From Phascolarctos cinereus (taxonomy: Eukaryota > Chordata > Mammalia > Diprotodontia > Phascolarctidae): a DNA stretch of 64,000 nucleotides. The stretch is from the NCBI RefSeq assembly GCF_002099425.1, contig NW_018343964.1, positions 4,462,501 to 4,526,500 on the forward strand, in the 5' to 3' direction. The notes below the pieces were generated by a model. That model ran no database searches, was not told the origin of the DNA, and saw only the letters and a list, made by a program, of their open reading frames with translations. Below, one piece after another: positions 52,915 through 64,000 of this stretch (position 1 is its first letter; each line of letters starts with the position of its first letter). The translations under genes were made by a program, and so were the position numbers.

Positions 52915-53420
52915 TTGATTCTGCTTTTTTTTTTAACTCCTCTTCATGCACGTCTTCCAACATTTCTCTGTATTCTCCATGTCACTTATTATGTCATATA
53001 AGTTTAAAGACAGGGTCTGGACCAGTAATTTCATTTGTTTGGATAGTCTGGGAGTTTTGCCTAGAGCAATGAGTGGGTGACTTGTCCAAGGATAAATAGC
53101 CAGTCTGTGCCAAAGGTAGGGCTTGAACCCAAGGTCACCTCTCTATCTACTACACAGTGCTATTTCTTATGACACATGTGATATATACTTATATACCAGA
53201 ATTTGCCCAGCCATTCTCTCACTTTCTTTCTAGATTTTGTTTTTACTACTACAAATCATGAAGTTATTTTTACAAGTATCTTTACGTTTTACTTTAGAGC
53301 TAATAGTGAGTATCACCAGGTAGAAGGACTAGAATATACCTCGTATTGGAAAATACCTCTTATTGCATAATGTGATATTGCTTTCCAAAAGGAAGCAGCA
53401 ATTCACAACACTCCTTACCC
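52915..53420 (-). mobile_element. Old L1 3' fragment, minus strand, interrupted
   Basis: TTCTGCTTTTTTTTTAACTCC..GCACGTCTTCCAACATTTCTCTG..TATGTCATATA, resuming after a SINE relic with ATATACCAGAATTTGCCCAGCCATTCTC..ACTACTACAAATCATGAAG. These are L1 3'-end words, much more diverged than the 51.6 kb copy. Confidence 0.55.
53010..53165 (-). mobile_element. SINE/MIR-like relic nested in old L1
   Basis: GAGTGGGTGACTTGTCCAAGGATAAATAGCC..AGGGCTTGAACCCAAGGTCACCTC..CTATCTACTACACAGTGC. Confidence 0.55.
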
Positions 53421-54044
53421 CCAGGAGTGTTACACTGTACCCATTTCTCCAAAGCCCCAGGATTGTGTTACTATTCTGAGAAGGGTCTATTACTCATATT
53501 CATAAATGCAGGGAGAAGGGCATTTGGCCTGAAGGTACAATCCAAACCATGAACTAGTTGGGTACCAATTAGTGCTATGTTTTGGTTAGCTTATTTAACT
53601 TTTTTTAAAAAAATTAAACAATATATCTGATTTCAAGTTCATCTAGCCTCAGCACATTTGAAAAATAAATGGTTTCAAATCACTTTTCACATTGTCAGAC
53701 TCTTAGGAATGTAGAACTTAGACAAGTTTTTTTTTCCTTTTCACACTCAATTGTTTCTTTTATAGTGGATATTGGTTTGGGCCCCAGAACTCTGAAACTC
53801 AGTCAGTAGCCTAGCTGTAGACTACTAGCCTGAGTCCAATTTTCTCCACTGGCATTCAGCCCTTGGTGTCTTACACAGTTTAGGACAAACTTCTAAATCC
53901 TTCTAGAGACAAGAAAATACATCTAAACCTTCAAGGTTCCAATATGGAACACCTCTTTCCCAAGAACACAGTGGACAAAAAATATTTTCCCCCTAAACTA
54001 ATGACTAGAAACCCAACAAGGAATAGGACAATATCACTCACATA
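53421..54044. other. Unique DNA
   Basis: No gene or repeat recognised. Confidence 0.4.
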
Positions 54045-54045
54045 T

Positions 54046-54225
54046 ATTCTCCTTTCTTCTCCTCTCCTCCCCTCTCCTCTCTGATTTTGTCTTCTCTTTT
54101 CTATTTTCTCTGCATCTATCTGTTCTTCTGTTCTCATATGTTTCTCTAGTGGTCTCTCTCTTTTTCTGTCTGTGTGTATCTTTCAGTCTCTATCTTTCTA
54201 GCTTTGTCTCTCTCTCTCTCCAGAA
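54046..54225. repeat. CT-rich low-complexity tract
   Basis: TTCTCCTTTCTTCTCCTCTCC.. to ..TCTCTCTCTCTCTCC. Polypyrimidine on the plus strand. Confidence 0.85.
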
Positions 54226-54943
54226 AGTCCAATGAGAGTTTACCTGCAATGCACATTCCCAGAGTTACCATTCTCAAGAAACCTATTAGCTAAACTAAGT
54301 AGCAATTATAAAACTAATCAGCAAGTAGTACAATATTTGGACTTTATAGGTACACCTGAGACTTATCAGAGATTGATGTGGCTGTGGTTTCTGTAGTTAG
54401 CACAGTTTCAATATATAGGAAATTTTTTTATACACTTCTACTCTATGTTCCAGGCCATGTTGAATTCTTTCCTTTGGACAATAGTACAATCTCACTGGTT
54501 CAGGACCACGGATAGATCCTGGGTGCTATTTGGACTGAAGATACTATTTCTATATTTGACCTTAGTACAACTGATAAAAATAAAATGCATTATTCAGCAT
54601 CTGAGTGAATGGAGGGCTTAGACCAAAACTTTTGGCTAAACAAAAGTTTCTTCATGAAATGAAAAGCCAGATATGTTCTCTCTTATAGTGTCCCATTATG
54701 ATTCAAATAACAAATAATTCATTGTTAAATATCAAAGACAGGAGGCACAGGTATAACTTAAAATAATAGAAATAGTCTTCAATATTCAATTTTTTTAAAG
54801 TGTTAAATTCATGGGGGGAGGTTTACATCTTTTTCAGTTTCTAGTGAATTCCTCATTCTACCATCAACAAAAACAAACCATAGAGCCCTAACTCTTAACA
54901 AATACAATAGCTAACAACACATCCATTATTCTATACCCACAGT
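54226..54943. other. Unique DNA
   Basis: No gene or repeat recognised. Confidence 0.45.
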
Positions 54944-54961
54944 TCTGCATCTCTGTCTTTT

Positions 54962-55113
54962 TATAATTTTCATGTTTAGGCAGTTGGGCTTAAGTGACTT
55001 GCCCAGGGTCACACAGCTAGTAAGTGTCAAGTGTTTGATCTAAGGCCAGATTTGAACTCAGGTCCTCCTGACTTCAGGGCCAGTGCTCTATCCACTGCAC
55101 CACCTAGCTGCCC
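54962..55113 (-). mobile_element. tRNA-derived SINE with TSD, minus strand
   Basis: TTTAGGCAGTTGGGCTTAAG..TTGCCCAGGGTCACACAGC..CCACCTAGCTGCCC. TSD CTGCATCTCTGTCTTTTT (54,945-54,962) against CTGTATCTCTCTTTT (55,116-55,130), with small differences. Confidence 0.9.
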
Positions 55114-55805
55114 GTCTGTATCTCTCTTTTGAGAGAAAGGAGGTATCCTCCACCATCAGTTCTCAGAAGTCACAATTGGTCATGGTAACGATCTGAAGTA
55201 AATGGCATTGTAGCAGAACTAGCTACTCCCAGCCTGTTCTAACCTGTTTAGATTTAATGCCAATACTAGTTATTTGGTAAAATATTTGTTTGGGGGAAAA
55301 AACAGGATTTCTAGTTCTTAGAGCTAGAGTTGGTGAAGCACCTTTACTTTGCTTTCTAACATTAATTATACTGCTTTATCTGGTAGTTCACCTATTTTGC
55401 ACAATTTCTGGATTTCCATTGAGAATTCTCTATGCCAGACTCCTTATCTTTCCAATATGCTCAATGATTGCTAAATTTTCATTGCAAGCACCTTATTCAT
55501 TTAACACATAGCTCTGACCCTTGAAAAATGCAATCCTATCTCACTGAGAATACAGGTAACATGAGAAGTTTTTTTGGAAATTTCCAAATAGGGTATGTAC
55601 CCTCTATGATTATATCTATTGGTTTATTTCTATGCATTTATGTATGTTGCTGTACAAAGCTGGAAGCCAGTAAATAAGAATTTAAGACCTGAATCTGGCA
55701 CTGATTTCTACGTGAATATAAGCAAGCCATTTCCTTTCTTAGGGTACCAGTTTCCTTACATGTAGAATGCAAACATTGGAAGATTTGAACTATAAGATCT
55801 TTTTC
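55114..55805. other. Unique DNA
   Basis: No gene. The 73-codon frame at 55,290-55,511 is hydrophobic but unsupported. Confidence 0.45.
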
Positions 55806-55807
55806 TG

Positions 55808-56060
55808 ATTTCAGAAACAGCACAGTGGATAGAATATTAGACTTGGAGCCAAGAAGACTTGAGTTCAGTTCTAACATCAGACACTTAGTTGTATAACCCT
55901 GGGCACTTAACCTCTGTCTCATTCAGTTTCCTCATCAGTAAATAAAGTTAACAACAGTGCCTACCTCCCACGGCTGTTGTGAGGATAAAATAAGATAATA
56001 TTTGTAAACTGCTTTGCAAAACTTAAAGTGCTATAAAAATACTACATGTTATTATTGTTT
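55808..56060 (+). mobile_element. CORE-SINE, near full length
   Basis: AACAGCACAGTGGATAGAATATTAG..GAGTTCAGTTCTAAC..TGTATAACCCTGGGC..CTACCTCCCACGGCTGTTGTGAGG..TTTGTAAACTGCTTTGCAAAAC..AGTGCTATAAAAATAC. Confidence 0.85.
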
Positions 56061-56114
56061 CAAAATCCTATGATTTTACTATGAGCAACAAAGAAACAAA
56101 TTATTTAAAAGAAA

Positions 56115-56525
56115 GTCAGACATGAACTGATACAAAACAAAGTGAGCAGAACCAGGACAACATTGTACACAGTAACAACAATATTGTAATGATGATCCAC
56201 TGTGGAAATCTTAGCTATTCTAATCAATACAATGATCTAAGACTATTACAAAGGACTCATGGTGAAAAATGCTATCCACCTCCAGAGAGAGAACTGATAA
56301 ATAGAGTACAGATTGAAGCATACTGTTTCACTTTTTCTTGCTATTTTTTTGTAAATGGCTAATATGGAAATGCTTTGCATATTTCACCTGTATTAATGGG
56401 TATCATGTTGCTTCCCTTCTCAAGGAGTGGCAGAGGTGCCAGAGAGAGGGAAAAACTTGGAACTCAAAATTTTAAAAAATTAATGTGAACAACAAACAGA
56501 AATAAGAATGAAGAAAAACATTTTA
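56115..56525 (+). mobile_element. L1 3' UTR, plus strand
   Basis: AAGTGAGCAGAACCAGGACAACATTGTACACAGTAACAAC..GGACTCATGGTGAAAAATGC..TTTTTGTAAATGGCTAATATGG, ending in AATTTTAAAAAATTAATGTG. Plus-strand L1 3' end, older than the 40.1 kb copy. Confidence 0.75.
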
Positions 56526-57175
56526 AAAACCAAAAGGTCATATTATCTTCATAACATATCTATTTGCAATGAAAATTAATATCATGTTTTGCAAGCTTTT
56601 GTGATATCTCATATGACTCTATCCAAGAATTTGTTTTCCAATTTTCCATGTCAGTATTAGCAGGCATGCCAATCTTAGTGAGTCAGGCCGTTGTAATTAA
56701 AGTAAATACTTCCACATCAGGTTTGTCTTATAAAAAATACAAAGCACAGCCACAGCAGATGGGCAGCATGAAAAGATTTCTGGTCCACCTTGATATGTTT
56801 GAATCTAGAGGACTTTAAATGCCTGTGGAATTTTACAGAGAATATGTTCAGTCATGATATCTGGAGAATCAATTATTTCACTTTGTAACTTGTTTATTCT
56901 TACATGCCAGTTGCTGCATCATTTTGAGTGGGCTAACAGTGAGCTGGCAAAGTAATTTCATCTTGTCTACCAGGACCTTTCAAATGTTTCACAAAGGCTT
57001 TAAGAGATTCTTTTATAACTTTTATTATGTATCAGAAAATAATGTGTGCTAAAAAGGAAGCAATATATAATGCTATTGTTTACCCATCATGATAAGGTAA
57101 TCAATAATGTTAATTACAAAAAAAAAATACTATCACAATTGAAATCCCCTTACAGAACGCATTATTTTTTTTTAA
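56526..57175. other. Repeat-free unique DNA
   Basis: 650 bases of balanced-complexity sequence with no repeat signature and no coding frame. Confidence 0.4.
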
Positions 57176-57179
57176 TGAT

Positions 57180-57520
57180 TATCACTAGGTGAGGTTTTAT
57201 TGCCCTTATTTTATAGACAAGGAAACTAAACCTCAGGGAAATCACAGGATCAAAAGCTAAAAGCGAACATATAGATAATAGAATCCTAGTTTCCCATTCG
57301 ACAGATGAGGGAACTGAGGCATATAAATGGGAAAATGGATTACTCAAAGATACAAAGGTAATAAGTAATAAAGCCAGCTTCAAAACCAGATTTCTGGACT
57401 CCACATCCAAGAATCTTTTTCATAAGGCTGGACTGCCATGTATAATACTAACTAAAACTTTCACAAAGTTAGTAAGTGGTGAAGCCAGGACTCAAACCCA
57501 GATTAAGCCCAGGGTTTTCA
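57180..57520 (+). mobile_element. Ther-2/MIR-like SINE relics
   Basis: TTATAGACAAGGAAACTAAACCTCAGGG; CATTCGACAGATGAGGGAACTGAGGC; AGTTAGTAAGTGGTGAAGCCAGGACTCAAACCC. Two or three overlapping old pieces. Confidence 0.6.
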
Positions 57521-57542
57521 TGGTTTCAAGCTTAGACATCAC

Positions 57543-57725
57543 TAAATTATAAGAGATGAAAGGGACCTCTCAATGTCATCTAGTCCAACCCCCCACCAAG
57601 GGGCATGCATCCCCTGTAAAATAGCATTAATGAGTTATATAATACCCTCAGTCTGAATATACTCAATGATAGGAAGTTTGCTATCTCTTAAAATAATACA
57701 TTTTGGACAGTTCTAATTAATAAGA

Positions 57726-57727
<2 letters not shown>
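57543..57727 (-). mobile_element. CR1/L3-type LINE 3' end, minus strand
   Basis: GAGATGAAAGGGACCTCTCAATGTCATCTAGTCCAACCCCC..GATAGGAAGTTTGCTATCTC..TTGGACAGTTCTAATTAATAAG. Confidence 0.7.
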
Positions 57728-57794
<67 letters not shown>

Positions 57795-57815
57795 ATATAT
57801 ATCATATATATATGT
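57728..57815. repeat. (AT)32 microsatellite
   Basis: Pure AT at 57,728-57,791, then CTC-interrupted ATAT to 57,815. It begins where a CR1/L3 relic ends. Confidence 0.97.
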
Positions 57816-58497
57816 CCATTTATCATCACAGAATTTTCTGATTTACGTAAAAAAATTTTTACATCTTTTAAAGTCTATGAAATACTCAACAGGTTCCAAC
57901 AGACAAGGTGAAATGACTTTGCCAGCTAACAGATAGCCCACTGAAAATGATACAGCAATTGGCATATAAGTATAAACAAGTGACAAAGGAAAATAATTGA
58001 TTCATCAGGTATGTATGTGTTTGAGTGTGTGACACATGTGTGTTCATGTATATCCTGTTCTTTCTGCCTGCTCATTCTTCAGGACCTGGTTCAATTCTCA
58101 TCTATTCCTTGAACATTCCAGTGAACATTTACACCCTCATTTGTCACTTATTTATTGTCTTTTTGGAAGTAAAAATAGACATCCTTGGCCCCAAAAGAGT
58201 AAATTAAAGACAATGAGTGGAATTTTCACAGAGGCAGTTTTCACCATCAACTCAAAGGTCCAAGTTTTACCCTCTAGGGTTAAGAACAAAGCCACTCCCT
58301 TTTCCACAAAAGATACCATATGGTAAATGCCAAATGACTATAAAAGTTCACTGGAGTGCTCAAGGAAGAGATGAGAGTCAAACCAAGACCTAAAAAATAA
58401 CCAGACCATGGAGAAGCAACAAGAAACATTGTTTTCCTTCCTCTTGCCCAAACTAGCCAACCTAGCATAAACACTTGTTATAAGAATAGAGCAGAAT
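57816..58497. other. Mostly unique DNA, possible L2 piece
   Basis: 58,065-58,170 (TTCTTCAGGACCTGGTTCAATTCTC..TTGTCACTTATTTATTG) may be sense L2 3' UTR. The 96-codon frame at 58,036-58,326 is unsupported. Confidence 0.4.
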
Positions 58498-59345
58498 TTG
58501 GAAAGATAGCTACACTAATACAATGTTGGTGGAATAGTTTATTGGCCCAACCATTTTGGAAAGCAAATTGGAATTATTTTTAAAAATTAACTATAATATC
58601 AATTAACCTTTAACTCAATTAACCTATTGCTACTATGCATGTACCTGCAAGATATTCAAAGACAAACAAAGCTTCATGTACACTAAAATATTTATAGCAG
58701 TGCTTTTTGTTCTATAAAAAAATGGAAATGAAGTAGGGGTCCATCAACTGGGGAATGGTTAAACAAATTATGGTACATGAATGTAATAGAATCCTGCCGC
58801 ACTAAAAGAAATAAGGACTATGAAAAATTCAAAGAAGCATGGGAAGAAAAAAATATGACCTAATGTTGAGTGAGTATTAGGGCACATAGGTGGCACAGTG
58901 GATAGAGTACCAGGTCTGAATCAGAAAGAGTCTTCCTGAGTTCAAATCTGTCTTTAGACTCTAGCTGTATAACCCATGGCAAGTCACTTAACTGTTCATC
59001 TCAGTTTTCTCATTAAACAAATAAACAAGTAACAAACAACTCCACTCTCTTTGCAAAAACCTAACAAATGGGATCACAAAGAATCATACATGACTGAAAA
59101 CAACTCAACAATGTTGAGTTAATTAAGCAAAATGAGGAATAAAATATAAACAATAAAACAAATGTAAATTGAAAAAATACTGCCACCAACAAAAACCCTG
59201 AGAAGAGTTAAGGAAACTTTACCTGTTTCTCTTCTTTGTTAAGGCAGGGAACTACAGACATGGAATATTATATGCACTGTAGGATATAGTTGAAATATTT
59301 CTTGGTTTTTCTACCATACACAGATTAGTTTTATCTGTTGGTATG
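58498..59345 (+). mobile_element. L1 3' end, plus strand, interrupted by a SINE
   Basis: ORF2 C-terminal region (GGTGGAATAGTTTATTGGCC, ACCATTTTGGAAAGC, CAACTGGGGAATGGTTAAAC, AATGTAATAGAATCC), then a nested SINE, then 3' UTR (GGCAGGGAACTACAGACATGG..GGAATATTATATGC). Much decayed. Confidence 0.75.
58879..59110 (+). mobile_element. tRNA/RTE-tail SINE nested in L1
   Basis: GGGCACATAGGTGGCACAGTG..CCTGAGTTCAAATCTG..CAAATGGGATCACAAAG..ACATGACTGAAAACAACTCAAC. AATGTTGAGT occurs just before (58,862) and just after (59,109) it and is probably the TSD. Confidence 0.85.
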
Positions 59346-60385
59346 ACACTATACTATGAGAAAGTGGCATCACTGGCTAAATAAGTAGTACGTTAGCTGT
59401 GATGAGAAATTATCCTTAGGCTTGACTATATAGTACAGTGTAACTAGTCTCTATTGACATAATTTCCTACTGGAATAGATATATTTATATTACTTACATA
59501 AGACATAATATTATAATTTAATATATAATGGTAAAAGAATGTTCTATATAGCATTCCAAACGAAAGAATTTAGAAAAAAGTTTAAATAAAATTCACATTT
59601 TAAAATCTATATAGTAAAAGCCAACATATTTATCTTTCTGTGACAGGTGTAATGGGCAATTGGCAAAAGTTCAAAGCTATTTATATTAAGGGTAGAAAGT
59701 GCTATCCTCCTCAGATGGTTTGGGTACAGTGTTGACTTAGCTGATTTTTAAGATCCCTTCAAATCTTCTGATACTATGACTCCTTAAAGAGCAAGTCATA
59801 TTTCAAAGGTAAAGGACCACTGAAAAGTAATGAGACTAGAAATAAATGTCAAAAACAAAATTAAAGTGAACATACAATTTTGACCTTGAAGACGTCTGAA
59901 TGATCCTCAAATCCAGATGGAATTTTCTTTAAAGTCTGCCAAACACATTGATTAAAATCAATTTGGAAGGGGGAAAACCCCTTTTTCATTGGACCCAGGA
60001 ACAAACACAAAGCTTCCTATAAATATTTAACTGGTAGAAAATCAAACCTAGGGATAAGACATGGTTATCATTGTATACTGTGAATATGAGTGAGAGCATC
60101 ACTCATACTTTCATGACTCCAAGTATTGTAAGGCACTCAAGGAATCTACATGAGGCCTTTGGAAAATCTATCCTACTATGTCATTTCTAGAAAATCTTTC
60201 CATATCCCAAGATATTCATATTTTATTCCTCCAATATCTGGAACTTTGTCTGGAGTGTTAAACATAAAAGATCAGAATGATTGGGGCTCTACTATAAGAA
60301 TCCCCAGTAGCAGAATGGAATTGAATTTAGGGATAAAAAATTTTCCTAATGATTCTTTCATGCAGGTGTAGGTAAAATTTGAATG
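59346..60385. other. Unique AT-rich DNA
   Basis: One kilobase with no gene or repeat recognised; the 73-codon frame at 60,150-60,371 is unsupported. Confidence 0.45.
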
Positions 60386-60387
60386 AA

Positions 60388-60600
60388 AGTCATAGAGTCA
60401 GAGATTTCAAGCTAAAAGTTTATCTGACCCAAAACTTTCATTTTACTGATGAAGAAACTGAAGCAGAGGGTAAGTTAAGGGACTTGCCTGAATTCACACA
60501 AGTAATAAGTAGCAGAGTCAGCGTCCAAATCCAGGCTTTTTGTCTCCAAATCCATTACTCTTTCTACCATATCATGCTTTGTGACACTAAATTTGAGGGG
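60388..60600 (+). mobile_element. MIR/L3-like relic
   Basis: CATAGAGTCAGAGATTTCAAG..TTTTACTGATGAAGAAACTGAAGC..GGGACTTGCCTGAATTCACAC..ATTACTCTTTCTACCATATC. Confidence 0.65.
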
Positions 60601-61101
60601 CAGGAGCAAACAGAGGCTACATTTTGATTTAGTTTTAAAAAGAATTTTCTTTTATTGACACTTTTTGTTTTTATATCATATTCACTTGTCTTCCTTCCCT
60701 TAACCTGCCCTTAAAAAGTAAAAAGAAAAAGAAAAAACCATCTAATACATTAACCCCATCTGATAGTATATGCAACATTATAGACATATAGCACCTCATC
60801 TTTTCAGTGAAAGGAAGGAGGCATACTTTGTTGACTATTCTGTAGGCCCAGATTTAATCATTATGATTACACAGTATTCAGGAGCTTTTTTTGTCTGTTG
60901 TTATTTTTTGTAATCATCATATACATTATTTTCCTGGTCCTGCTGACTTCACTTTTTATCAGTTTCTGTAAGGTTTCTATGAATTCTTTATATTTATTAT
61001 TCTTGTGGATCAGTAATTTTCAATTATACTCAAAAACTACAATTTGCCTAGCTGTTCCCACATTTACCTTTTTTCCATTTCTTTGCTACCACAAAAAATG
61101 C

Positions 61102-61828
61102 TGAGGAAATTGAGGGAGATTAGAACAGCAAATGGTAGTGGGAATTGAGTGAACCACACTGACTCCATCTTTTGACTTAATTCTGGAGCTAGCTTGACTC
61201 CCTTTCTATTCAATTACGGGCCTAGTCCAATTTCTGTCTTGGAAGAAAACTTTATTCAGTTGTGGTAATTGTGAGAGAACTTTGTTGCATTTTTTTAAAC
61301 CTATCCTTGTGTGGCTGCAAAGCTGGACCACCTCTGAGAAATCCTTAACTAAGGACCTGACCAGAAACCCATTCAGATTCAAAGATTGATACAAGGAATT
61401 TTCTCATTATTTTATATTTCAAGCAACCCATATGTCTTTGAAAACTGACCATGAACTGATTAGTCAGTTATTGTTTCCATGTTCCTTTACCTGAATACAG
61501 ACTCTTGGGGAAGGGGTAGTAGGACACCTCTTTCTCTGAATTCAGGAAATTGCACCTATTCACTCTCCTCCTCCCAATTTGGAAAGTCCCTAATTTTTCC
61601 TCCAATTAGAAATCAGATCACCTAATTTTGTATCCTGGTTGTTTTCTTTTAAATAATTAGTCATATTTGATTAATTGTTTTTAATGTATAAAAATCTGTC
61701 CCTCCTGTATTCTGGGTCCAGAGCCAATGCTGAGGAAAGTAACAATTGTAATGCACTGCTTAATAAATCAGTATGTTTGGAAGCTCAAATCATTGTTTCC
61801 TCAGTCATTTCATCTTTCACCCACCACA
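61102..61828 (+). mobile_element. Solitary endogenous retrovirus LTR (fossil) in L1
   Basis: 727 bp from TGAGGAAATTGAGGG to CACCCACCACA (TG..CA). A 4 bp TSD, ATGC/GTGC, differs in one base. A TATAAAA box near 61,687 and an AATAAA signal near 61,762 have LTR spacing. The two sides of L1 match up across it. No internal retroviral sequence, so it is a solo LTR; the 4 bp TSD suggests class I. Younger than the L1, still old. Confidence 0.7.
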
Positions 61829-62357
61829 GTGCTACTATGAATATTTTGGTTTGGATAACTTTCCTGGGAAATTGAACTTTCCAGAAGAATCTTTGTTGAA
61901 AGAGTATGGACATTTTAGTCACTTCTTTAACATAATTCCAAACTGATTTCCAAAATGCTTGTATCATTTTACAATTCTGCCAAAGGTATACTGTACCTTT
62001 CTTTTCACAACCCTTCCAACAGTAACTATTTTTCTTTTTTTTTTTTGTCATTTTTAACAATTTTCTAGTTGTGAGATAAAATATCAGAGCTGACTTGATT
62101 TACATTTCTCTCATTATTAAAAATGTATAGTCTCCTTCAATATAGTTAATAATTTATGACTATTCTTTTGAGAAACTTTTGTTATCTTTTCAATATTAAT
62201 GGGCACTGGTTCTTGATCATATACATATACATAAACACACATGTATATATGTGTATGTCTGTATAGATAGGGATTTAACATATATACATTGAGTATTCTT
62301 TCCACATATGTGTAGATATTGTATGTTTGAACACATGTATGAATAGATGAATATGTT

Positions 62358-62363
<6 letters not shown>

Positions 62364-62412
<49 letters not shown>
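62364..62412. repeat. (TG)24 microsatellite inside L1
   Basis: Pure TG preceded by ~150 bases of CATATA/GTGTAT-type low complexity. Thr-His-repeat frames on the minus strand are artefacts. Confidence 0.97.
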
Positions 62413-62416
<4 letters not shown>

Positions 62417-63180
62417 GGAAAAACACAGAAACAATGACAGACCACCAGGCTTCTGTCAAGAGTTCCCCTTCCTTTCCTAGTTGCAATGGTTTTATTCATA
62501 GAAAAGCTTTTCAATTTCATGTAATAGAAATTATTTATTTTCTCTTTTGCGATATTCTCTATTCCTTATTTTCCTCAGAATGCCCCCTCTAGCAACAGTT
62601 ATAAAACTTGCCTCCACACATTTTTCTCCATTTAAAAAAAAAAGGTACGACTTTTTATATGTAGTCATTTGAAATTTATTGTGGCATATGGTGTAAAATG
62701 CTAGTCTCAGCTGATTTTTCTGCCAAATCACTTGTGTATTTCCTCAGCAGTTCCTAATAAATATGGCACTGTTTCCCAAGTACTTTATGGTTTTAGGTTA
62801 TCGAATACCATGTTATTGAGTTTAAACATTTCTAATTTTTATCTAGCTTGTTCTACTGATCTACTTTTCTACTTTTTAAAAATAATAACAAATAGTTTTG
62901 GCTATTAATGCTCTTTAGTAATAAAATTTGAGGTGTGAATATGCCATAACCATTCATTTATGTTTTTTTCTTCATTATTTTCACTGACATTCCTCTAAAT
63001 GAATTTTATTTTTGTCTAATTCCATGAAGCAACATTCTAGTTTAGCATCAAATCTGCAAAGTAGATTGTATTATCATTTCTAAAAATTTTGGTTAGGTTC
63101 AAACATTAGTCAGATTCATTTTAAAGTTGATTTCCTCAATAATTATGAGAATCTTGTTTAAAAGTTTGTTTTAAGTTGTG

Positions 63181-64000
63181 ATAGAAAGTAAGGCTATTTT
63201 TAGTACATTATACTTTTCATGCATGCAGCTCAAATGTCCAGCCCTATATTTTGGAGGAAGAAAGAGCCTGTTAGTGCATGGGTATACTCTTTCAGAGAAT
63301 GGGCAAGGAAAAGAATCCATATGCATATGTAAAAGTCGCCCATGAGTATGTGCCCAGCCTCCTCACATTCCACTGTCACCCCAGATGCCAGACAATGAAA
63401 TGGCTGGGTGCTGGTGGCACTTCAAGACAAGTTAAAAATAATTCCACTGTATTTCATATTCACAGAGTAACTCCATCCTTTCTTTTTGCCCTATTTTGAG
63501 AAGAAACAAACATGAGGAGAATAACAAAAACATCTATCAGCCCTGGTTGTCAGCTACCTGACAGGCGAGAGATTTAACTCTTTGTTGTGTGCAGTGAAGA
63601 AAGTAAGATGCAGAGATTCAGATAGCTGAATAGTTGAGCTTCTTGACATCTTATAAATTTTGTTCATGAAAAAGCTTTTCAAAATACTGGTGTTAATCCT
63701 GGCTTTACTCCCACCTCTGGAACTGAGTATGGAAGGTTCTAGAGGTCTTTACAATTCCCCTTTCACTTCAGTCCAATGAATTCCAAATCTGCTGACAAAC
63801 TGGGTAAAATACAAGTCATCGTTTGTTATTTATAATTTAGCCGAAACTTTTGAGAAGAAGCAAGTAAAAAGGTAGTGGGAAAACTGTATACATTGTTGTG
63901 TCTTTGGATGCTCAGACAAGAATTATGATCACCTCCTTCACTACAAATCCTAATTAGATTCTTTGAGGACAAGTCAGTGATAAGGACAGAAATGGGAGAG
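63181..64000. other. Repeat-free unique DNA
   Basis: No repeat or gene recognised to the window end; the 73-codon frame at 63,278-63,499 has no domain or splice context that I can support. Confidence 0.45.

Larger units (their letters stand above)
60630..63180 (-). mobile_element. L1 LINE 3' half, minus strand, with nested LTR
   Basis: 3' UTR at the low end, then ORF2 C-terminus (minus frame LWQNCKMIQAFWKSVWNYVKEVTKMSILF at 61,785-62,060, matching the L1 MIQPFWKAVW motif), and on through TGGCATATGGTGTAAAATGC and TTGGCTATTAATGC-type words to about 63,180. A solitary LTR splits it at 61,102-61,828 and a (TG)n tract lies at 62,364-62,412. Confidence 0.82.

Overview
This 64 kb window looks like a mammalian intergenic or deep-intronic region, almost certainly from a marsupial. 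It is AT-rich and CpG-poor and holds no open reading frame that I can support as a host gene. The marsupial call rests on repeats recognised from memory: tRNA-derived SINEs whose head reads GGGGCAGCTAGGTGG, CORE/MIR-type SINEs in great number, abundant L2 and CR1/L3 LINE pieces, an RTE-clade LINE piece, SINEs with an RTE-type tail (..GGACACAACTGAA..ACTGAACAAC), and L1 copies whose 5' end and ORF2 resemble placental L1. I cannot tell which marsupial it is. Family names are by eye and not by a repeat-library search; boundaries are usually good to about 10-30 bases, and exact only where a target-site duplication (TSD) is given.

Layout. 1-20 kb: unique AT-rich DNA with L2, MIR and hAT relics, a young SINE carrying a long (TC)n tail (5.6 kb), a probable endogenous-retrovirus LTR (9.5 kb), a GATA-type microsatellite (11.4 kb), a 4 x 20 bp hairpin-forming tandem array (16.0 kb) and an RTE fragment (19 kb). 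20.5-29.4 kb: a minus-strand L1 3' half interrupted by a plus-strand L1 5' UTR, a plus-strand L2 piece, then an internally deleted minus-strand L1 between two copies of an unclassified ~255 bp sequence. 30-35 kb: a dense SINE cluster, a 5'-truncated L1 with TSD, CR1 pieces and a fold-back hAT element. 36-38.4 kb: a long plus-strand L2 with an ancient reverse-transcriptase region. 38-50 kb: L2 3' ends, an L1 3' end with an embedded microsatellite, a second fold-back hAT copy and long unique stretches. 50-53 kb: a SINE/MIR locus and an L1 3' end that share an identical 88 bp block. 54-64 kb: CORE-SINEs, L1 3' ends, a long (AT)n tract and a minus-strand L1 with a solitary LTR inserted in it.

No genes work together here. 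The window's history is one of nested retrotransposition plus a few repair events. The most informative observations are the 88 bp block copied 1.7 kb away into an L1, an L1 5'-UTR-only insertion with a perfect 14 bp TSD but no poly(A), the paired ~255 bp repeats around a deleted L1, and the palindrome-based 20 bp tandem array. I found no novel enzymatic, defence or regulatory system.
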